Part shown: one piece after another, positions 15,779 to 20,944 of the stretch
How positions within the stretch are numbered: position 1 is the first letter of the stretch
Layout of the letters: the number at the start of each line of letters is the position of its first letter
DNA from: Bacillota bacterium
GTDB lineage: Bacteria > Bacillota > Clostridia > Clostridiales > Clostridiaceae
DNA: 20,944 bases
Direction of reading: 5' to 3'
Assembly (NCBI GenBank): GCA_023399035.1
Contig: JAEWQX010000205.1
Span: 1-20,944, forward strand
Position numbers and translations under genes: made by a program
Notes under the pieces: model-generated
The model's input: only the letters and a program-made list of their open reading frames with translations
Databases searched by the model: none
What the model was told of the DNA's origin: nothing

Positions 15779-16933
15779 ATGAATGAAGAGTTTGTAGGTG
15801 CTCTTAGAGAACTAGTTAAAGAGAAAGGGATTTGTGAAGATTTAATTTTCACAACTATACAGGATGCATTAGTTGCAGCTTATAAGAAGAATTATGCAAA
15901 TGCTAATACAAAGGCACAAAACGTAAAAGTAAGCATTGATAGAGAAACTGGAGAAATAGGAGTATACGCTCAAAAAGTAGTTGTTGATGAAGTATATGAT
16001 GATGTAACAGAAATTTCTCTTGAAGAAGCTAAGGCAATCAGCCCTAGATATGAAGTAGATGACGTTGTTGATTTAGAAGTAACTCCAAAGAACTTTGGAA
16101 GAGTAGCAGCACAGCTTGCTAAACAAGTAGTTACTCAAAGAATAAAAGAAGCTGAAAGAAACATCATCTATGATGAATATAAAGAAAAAGAATTCGATAT
16201 AATAACAGGGACTATATTAAGAAAAGACAAAGGAATGGTATTTGTTAACTTAGGAAAACTTGAAGGCGTTATAGGACCTAACGAACAAATCCCAGGAGAA
16301 GAATACAAATTCAATGAAAAGTTAAAACTATATATAGTTGAAGTTAAAAATGGAAGTAAAGGACCTCAAATTCATGTTTCAAGAACTCATCCAGGTTTAG
16401 TTAAGAGATTATTCGAACTTGAAGTTCCAGAAATATTTGATGGTGTTGTTGAAGTTAAGAGCATTTCAAGAGAAGCTGGTTCAAGAAGCAAGATAGCAGT
16501 TTACTCAAATGATGAAGAAGTAGATGCAATGGGTGCATGTGTTGGACCTAAGGGTGTAAGAGTTCAAAACATAGTTAATGAACTTAAAAATGAAAAAATA
16601 GATATAATCAAATGGAGTAAGGATCCAGCTGAATTTATCGCAAATTCATTAAGTCCAGCTAAAGTATTAGATGTAGAAGTAGATGAAGAAAACAAGACAG
16701 CAAAGGTTGTTGTTGATGATAATCAGCTTTCACTTGCAATTGGTAAGGAAGGTCAGAATGTAAGACTTGCAGCTAAACTTACTAACTGGAAGATAGATAT
16801 AAAGAGCAAATCACAAAAGGCAGCTTTAGATGCAGAAGAAGAAAAATTAGTTAATACTGAAGTAGAAATTGACACTGAAGAAACTACTGATTTAAGTGAT
16901 TTAGATGTTTCTACTGTTGATGTAGAAGAATAG
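15779..16933 (+). CDS. nusA: Transcription termination/antitermination factor NusA
   Basis: NusA binds RNA polymerase near the RNA exit channel and modulates pausing, intrinsic termination and antitermination. The 384-residue product has the N-terminal polymerase-binding domain (~1-125), an S1 domain from about residue 134 (IITGTILRKDKGMVFVNLGK), KH1 with GPKG at 256-259 and KH2 with GKEG at 322-325. It ends in an acidic tail of about 40 residues (EEEKLVNTEVEIDTEE region) and lacks the C-terminal acidic repeat domains of E. coli, as usual in Firmicutes. The start is ATG 15779 with AAGGAGG at 15762-15768. ylxR follows after 15 nt. Confidence 0.98.
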   Translation: MNEEFVGALRELVKEKGICEDLIFTTIQDALVAAYKKNYANANTKAQNVKVSIDRETGEIGVYAQKVVVDEVYDDVTEISLEEAKAISPRYEVDDVVDLEVTPKNFGRVAAQLAKQVVTQRIKEAERNIIYDEYKEKEFDIITGTILRKDKGMVFVNLGKLEGVIGPNEQIPGEEYKFNEKLKLYIVEVKNGSKGPQIHVSRTHPGLVKRLFELEVPEIFDGVVEVKSISREAGSRSKIAVYSNDEEVDAMGACVGPKGVRVQNIVNELKNEKIDIIKWSKDPAEFIANSLSPAKVLDVEVDEENKTAKVVVDDNQLSLAIGKEGQNVRLAAKLTNWKIDIKSKSQKAALDAEEEKLVNTEVEIDTEETTDLSDLDVSTVDVEE

Positions 16934-16948
16934 AGAGGTGCTTTTTCT

Positions 16949-17215
16949 ATGAAAGTCAAGAAAATTCCTTTAAGAATGTGCACAGGCTGCATGGAAATGA
17001 AACCAAAGAAAGAATTAATAAGAATCGTTAAAACTCCTGAAGGGGAAGTATGCGTTGACTTAACTGGTAAAAAATCGGGAAGAGGCGCTTACGTATGTAA
17101 GAGCATAGAATGTCTTGAAAAATCCTTCAAAGCTAAAAGATTAAGCAGAAATCTTGATACACCTATCAGCGAAGAAATTTACGATAAACTAAAGGAAGAA
17201 ATCGGTAATGAATAG
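16949..17215 (+). CDS. ylxR: YlxR/RnpM family RNA-binding protein
   Basis: This DUF448 protein has 88 residues. The Bacillus YlxR has been reported to bind the RNase P RNA and modulate its activity (proposed name RnpM), and also to affect gene expression; which applies here is unknown. Visible hallmarks are RMCTGC with Cys11 and Cys14, a basic stretch ELIRIVKTP, and SGRGAYVC with Cys50. The start is ATG 16949 with GAGAGG just after the nusA stop. Its last 8 bases overlap the start of ylxQ. Confidence 0.94.
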   Translation: MKVKKIPLRMCTGCMEMKPKKELIRIVKTPEGEVCVDLTGKKSGRGAYVCKSIECLEKSFKAKRLSRNLDTPISEEIYDKLKEEIGNE

Positions 17216-17525
17216 ATTTTTTAACTTTTTAAGCATTGCAAAAAAATCAAAGAATTTGCTAGAGGGATATAGTAAATGTGATGATTATAGAAATAACACA
17301 GATATATATTTATTTATAATGTCTAATGATTTATCAGATAAATCAAAGAGTAAATTCAAAAAGCATTGTGAAAATAAAAATATACCATATATTGAAGATT
17401 TCTCAAAAGAAGACTTGGGAAATCCTCTAGGTCGTAAGGAAGTTATGCTGCTTGGAGTACTAGACTCGGGAATAGCAGAGAAATTAATTAAGATATATGA
17501 GGAGGAAAAATATATGGGTAGATAA
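17208..17525 (+). CDS. ylxQ: L7Ae-family ribosomal protein-like (YlxQ)
   Basis: The product is a 105-residue L7Ae/L30e/S12e/Gadd45-fold protein, the family that binds kink-turn RNAs. The fold is indicated by FLSIAKKSKNLLEGY at the N-terminus, a central hydrophobic strand IYLFIMSNDLS, KKHCENKNIPYIEDF, and DLGNPLGRKEVMLLGVLD. The binding partner in this operon is unsettled. The ATG (17208) lies inside the ylxR coding end with AAAGGAAGAA upstream (17191-17200), so translation is probably coupled. The name rests on operon position as well as sequence. Confidence 0.88.
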   Translation: MNRFFNFLSIAKKSKNLLEGYSKCDDYRNNTDIYLFIMSNDLSDKSKSKFKKHCENKNIPYIEDFSKEDLGNPLGRKEVMLLGVLDSGIAEKLIKIYEEEKYMGR

Positions 17526-17543
17526 TATTACGGGGGTGACTGT

Positions 17544-19634
17544 ATGTCAAAAATAAGAGTACATGAATTAGCAAAAGAACTTAATATAAGTTCAAAGGAA
17601 TTAATAACTTTATTAATGGAAGAATTTAATGTGGAAGTTAAAAACCACATGAGTACTATAGAAGATGAAGATGCAGCATTAATCAAAGAATTATTTGCAG
17701 GAGATTCTGCAGATGCAAAAGCAGAAGCCAGCGTTGAAGGAAAAGATAAAAAAAGTTTAGTTGATGAGTACGAAGAACAATTAGCAGATGAACTAAACAA
17801 AGGAAAAAAGAAAAAAAAGAAACACGGCAAGCATAAAGAAGATGCTGTGAAGGATGAGGGTAATAATAGTATGGAAGAAACTCAAATAATAGAAATAGGC
17901 GAAAGCATAACGGTAAAGGAATTAGCTGAAAAGTTAAATAAACCTTCTAATGATGTTATAAGAACATTAATTTTTTCAGGTGTTATGGCTGCAATAAATC
18001 AGGAAATTGATTTTGCTACAGCTGAAAAAGTATGTGCAGAATATGACGTTTTAGTTGAAAAGAAAGAAGAAAGTCAGGAATTAGAAGTTCTTGAAATCGA
18101 AGAAGATGATGAAGAAAATCTTCAAAAGAGACCTCCAATAGTTACGGTAATGGGTCACGTTGACCACGGTAAGACTTCATTACTTGACTGTATAAGAAAA
18201 ACTAAGGTTACTGATACAGAAGCAGGTGGAATTACTCAGCATATCGGTGCCTACACAATAACTATCAATGGAGAAGAAATCACATTCTTAGATACTCCAG
18301 GACATGAAGCTTTCACAGCAATGAGAGCAAGAGGAGCTCAAGTTACAGATATAGTTATATTAGTTGTTGCAGCTGATGACGGAATCATGCCTCAAACTAA
18401 GGAAGCTATTGACCACTGTAAAGCAGCAGGAGTACCAATGGTTGTTGCAATAAATAAGATAGATAAGCCAGGTGCAAACCCAGACAGAGTTAAACAAGAA
18501 TTAGCTGAACAAGGATTACTTGTTGAATCTTGGGGTGGAGATGTTATCTCTGAAGAAGTATCTGCAAAGCAGAACTTAAATATAGACAAATTACTTGAAA
18601 TGGTACTTTTAAGTGCTGAGATGCTTGAATTAAAAGCAAATCCTAACAGAAGAGCTGTTGGTACTGTTATCGAAGCTAAGCTTGATAAGGGTAGAGGTGC
18701 CGTAGCAAGTTTATTAGTTCAAAACGGAACTTTACATGTTGGTGACTCAATTTTAGTTGGTTCAACATATGGTAGAATAAGAGCAATGTTTGATGATACT
18801 GGTAAGAAGATAAAATCTGCCGGACCATCAATTCCAGTTGAAATCTTAGGTCTTTCAGAAGTACCAGAAGCTGGTGACAGATTCAATCAGGTTAAGGATG
18901 AAAAGACTGCTAGAAATATGGCTGAAAGCAGAAAAGAAAAATTAAAAGCTGAAACATTAATGGCTAACCACAGAGTTTCATTAGAAGACTTATATAATCA
19001 GATTAAAGAAGGTAAGGTTAAGGAACTTTCAATTATAGTAAAGGCAGACGTTCAAGGTTCTGTTGAAGCTATTAAGCAGTCACTTGAAAAACTTTCTACT
19101 GATGATGTAAAGGTTAGAGTTATTCATGGTGGTGTTGGTGCTATAACTGAAACAGATGTAACACTTGCAACTGCTTCTAATGCTATAGTTATCGGATTTA
19201 ACGTAAGACCTGATAGTAATGCAACTGCTCAAGCTGACAGAGATGGAGTAGATATAAAGACTTACAGAGTTATCTACGATGCTATTGAAGATATTAAATC
19301 AGCAATGATAGGTATGCTTGAACCTGAATATAAAGAAGTTGTATTAGGTACAGCAGAAGTAAGAGAAACTTACAAGATATCAAATGTTGGTACAATAGCA
19401 GGATGTTATGTAAAAGACGGTAAGCTTAGAAGAAATGCTGAAGTTAGAATCATAAGAGAAGGAATAGTTATCTTTGAATCAACTTTATCATCATTAAAGA
19501 GATTTAAAGATGATGCTAAAGAAGTTGCAGCTGGGTATGAATGTGGTTTAAGTATCGATAAATTCAACGATATCAAAGAAGGAGATCTTGTTGAATGTTT
19601 CGTTATGGAGGCTATTCAAAGAAAAGAACTTTAA
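17544..19634 (+). CDS. infB: Translation initiation factor IF-2
   Basis: IF-2 is the GTPase that brings fMet-tRNA to the 30S subunit and promotes 50S joining. The 696-residue product has two IF2N modules (residues ~2-50, VHELAKELNISSKELI; and ~120-170, ITVKELAEKLNKPSNDVI) joined by a short Lys/Glu-rich linker. The G domain follows with GHVDHGKT (204-211), GITQHIGAY, DTPGHE (Asp250) and NKID (304-307), then domains II and III and the C-terminal fMet-tRNA-binding domain. The linker is short compared with enteric IF-2, as usual in clostridia. The start is ATG 17544 with GGGGGTGA at 17532-17539. Confidence 0.98.
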   Translation: MSKIRVHELAKELNISSKELITLLMEEFNVEVKNHMSTIEDEDAALIKELFAGDSADAKAEASVEGKDKKSLVDEYEEQLADELNKGKKKKKKHGKHKEDAVKDEGNNSMEETQIIEIGESITVKELAEKLNKPSNDVIRTLIFSGVMAAINQEIDFATAEKVCAEYDVLVEKKEESQELEVLEIEEDDEENLQKRPPIVTVMGHVDHGKTSLLDCIRKTKVTDTEAGGITQHIGAYTITINGEEITFLDTPGHEAFTAMRARGAQVTDIVILVVAADDGIMPQTKEAIDHCKAAGVPMVVAINKIDKPGANPDRVKQELAEQGLLVESWGGDVISEEVSAKQNLNIDKLLEMVLLSAEMLELKANPNRRAVGTVIEAKLDKGRGAVASLLVQNGTLHVGDSILVGSTYGRIRAMFDDTGKKIKSAGPSIPVEILGLSEVPEAGDRFNQVKDEKTARNMAESRKEKLKAETLMANHRVSLEDLYNQIKEGKVKELSIIVKADVQGSVEAIKQSLEKLSTDDVKVRVIHGGVGAITETDVTLATASNAIVIGFNVRPDSNATAQADRDGVDIKTYRVIYDAIEDIKSAMIGMLEPEYKEVVLGTAEVRETYKISNVGTIAGCYVKDGKLRRNAEVRIIREGIVIFESTLSSLKRFKDDAKEVAAGYECGLSIDKFNDIKEGDLVECFVMEAIQRKEL

Positions 19635-19646
19635 GAGGTGATAGAT

Positions 19647-20000
19647 TTGGCAAACTATAGAGGTGGAAGAATCAACGAAGAATTTAAGAGAGAAATAAGC
19701 AGTTTGATTCAAAATGAAATAAAAGATCCAAGACTTACAGCCATGATATCTGTTACAGATGTTAAGGTTACTAAGGATTTAAGATATGCAAAAGTATACG
19801 TAAGTATTTTCTGCAATGATGAAGATGAAAAGAAAAATAACCTTGCAGCATTAAAAGGTGCAAGTGGATTTATAAGAAAGACTGTAGGCCAGAAAATAAA
19901 CTTAAGACATTGTCCTGAAATAATAATTGAATTAGATGATTCTATAAACTATGGTATGCATATGGATGAATTAATTCAAAAGATAAGCAGCAAGAAATAA
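19647..20000 (+). CDS. rbfA: 30S ribosome-binding factor A
   Basis: RbfA binds 30S precursors near the 5' end of 16S rRNA and helps late maturation and cold adaptation. The 117-residue KH-type product has YRGGRINEEFKREISSLIQ, NEIKDPRL, ISVTDVKVTKDLRYAKVYVS and LRHCPEIIIELDDSINYG, all typical. Start choice: TTG 19647 sits 6-7 nt after AGAGGTG (19634-19640). GTG 19638 is in frame but lies inside that ribosome binding site. The stop TAA overlaps the next ATG by one base. Confidence 0.95.
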   Translation: MANYRGGRINEEFKREISSLIQNEIKDPRLTAMISVTDVKVTKDLRYAKVYVSIFCNDEDEKKNNLAALKGASGFIRKTVGQKINLRHCPEIIIELDDSINYGMHMDELIQKISSKK

Positions 20001-20944
20001 TGAGCTTAAGTTTAATCAAAGACGAAATATTAAAAGCAAAGAGGATTGGATTATCATTCCACACATCACCTGATGGCGATGCTCTAGGAAGTACACTTGC
20101 TCTTTTAAATGCACTAAGATATATAGGAAAGGATGCATATATAATATCAAGAGATGTTATCCCAGATAACTTCTCTTACCTTTCTTTTAGTGACGAAATT
20201 GATGGTGAAACAACAAAGCCTGATAAGGATACTGATTTAGTAATTGTATTAGACTGTGGTAATGTAGAAAGAATAAGTGCTGATTTAAGTGATTATAATG
20301 GAACTTTAATAGATTTAGATCATCATGTATCAAATGAAAATTATGGACACATTAATTTTGTTGATACACAGGCAGCAGCTACATGTGAACTATCATATAT
20401 GCTCATTAAAGAACTTGGTATTGATTTAAAAGAAGAATGCAGTGAAACTAATGCTATAGGAAGTGCTGTCTATACAGGGCTTGTAACTGATACTGGTTCA
20501 TTCAGACATTCAAATGTAACGAAGAGAACTCATAGTATAGCAGCAGAGCTTATAGATGCTGGAATTGATAATAGTAAAATCCACAGCAGCTTATTTGATA
20601 ATAAGCCATTTGAAAAAGTTAAATTAATGGGAACAGTATTATCAAATATAGAGCTTGCTTTAGATAACAAGGTAGCAGTCCTTTCCATACCAAAGGGAAT
20701 GCTTGAAAGTTTTAACCTTCCAAATGCTGATACTTCTGATATTATTTCTATTGGCCTTGGAATAAAGGGAGTTGAAGTTTCTCTTCTTTTAAAGGAAGTT
20801 GAAGAAGGTACAAAAAGCAGTTTAAGATCTAAGAATGACGTTGATGTAAGAAAAGTTGCAGAAATTTTTGGCGGCGGCGGACATATTAAAGCTGCTGGTC
20901 TTATGCAGAAAAATACTGATATGGAAAAAGCAAAAGAAAACTTA
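20000..20944 (+). CDS. nrnA: DHH-family nanoRNase/pAp phosphatase (partial, 3' end missing)
   Basis: The ATG at 20000 shares its A with the rbfA stop (TAATG), and the frame stays open for 315 codons to the window end. Visible DHH/DHHA1 motifs are HTSPDGDALGS (His21, Asp25, Asp27), VLDCGN (Asp85), DLDHHVS (Asp107-His108-His109), TGLVTDTGSF, and the C-terminal FGGGGHIKAAG with the glycines at 291-294 and His295. This matches NrnA, which degrades 2-5 nt RNAs and can dephosphorylate 3'-phosphoadenosine 5'-phosphate. Family length is about 320, so only a few residues are missing. The rbfA-nrnA order is common in Firmicutes. Confidence 0.93.
   Translation, partial: MSLSLIKDEILKAKRIGLSFHTSPDGDALGSTLALLNALRYIGKDAYIISRDVIPDNFSYLSFSDEIDGETTKPDKDTDLVIVLDCGNVERISADLSDYNGTLIDLDHHVSNENYGHINFVDTQAAATCELSYMLIKELGIDLKEECSETNAIGSAVYTGLVTDTGSFRHSNVTKRTHSIAAELIDAGIDNSKIHSSLFDNKPFEKVKLMGTVLSNIELALDNKVAVLSIPKGMLESFNLPNADTSDIISIGLGIKGVEVSLLLKEVEEGTKSSLRSKNDVDVRKVAEIFGGGGHIKAAGLMQKNTDMEKAKENL

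Overview
The window is AT-rich DNA with AGA/ATA-heavy codon use, strong AGGAGG-type ribosome binding sites, several TTG starts, and a PolC-type replicative polymerase. The gene order is that of low-GC Firmicutes. Together these point to a Clostridium sensu stricto (cluster I) chromosome; I cannot name the species. Every gene is on the + strand and nearly all are core housekeeping genes. I see no phage, transposase, CRISPR, defence or toxin-antitoxin genes, and no tRNA or rRNA genes.

Layout. Positions 1-46 hold the terminator of an upstream gene outside the window. Positions 84-1984 carry rpsB and tsf (ribosomal protein S2 and EF-Ts), with a promoter, a structured leader, an intercistronic hairpin and a terminator. 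Positions 2189-3503 carry pyrH and frr (UMP kinase and ribosome recycling factor) and a terminator. Positions 3586-5160 carry uppS and cdsA (undecaprenyl-PP synthase and CDP-diglyceride synthase), followed by two tandem terminators. An AI-2E-family membrane protein (about 5430-6410) comes next and runs directly into dxr and rseP (6438-8629). ispG (8939-9988) has its own promoter. polC (10456-14814) follows a 467-base gene-free stretch with an octamer repeat and a hairpin. After polC comes a 270-base segment bounded by inverted heptamer arrays that encloses the polC terminator. A structured leader then precedes the translation/transcription operon rimP-nusA-ylxR-ylxQ-infB-rbfA-nrnA (15299 to the window end), whose last gene is cut by the window edge.

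How the genes work together. rpsB, tsf, frr, rimP, nusA, ylxR, ylxQ, infB and rbfA cover ribosome assembly, initiation, elongation, recycling and transcription elongation. dxr and ispG are two MEP-pathway steps that supply isoprenoid precursors to uppS, which makes the lipid carrier for the cell wall. cdsA supplies CDP-diacylglycerol for phospholipids. rseP is the site-2 protease usually found beside cdsA/dxr. pyrH supplies UDP/UTP.

The unusual content is between genes, not in them: heptamer and octamer repeats around polC, structured leaders before rpsB and rimP, an intercistronic hairpin between rpsB and tsf, and a permease-like gene placed between cdsA and dxr. I found no convincing new multi-gene system.
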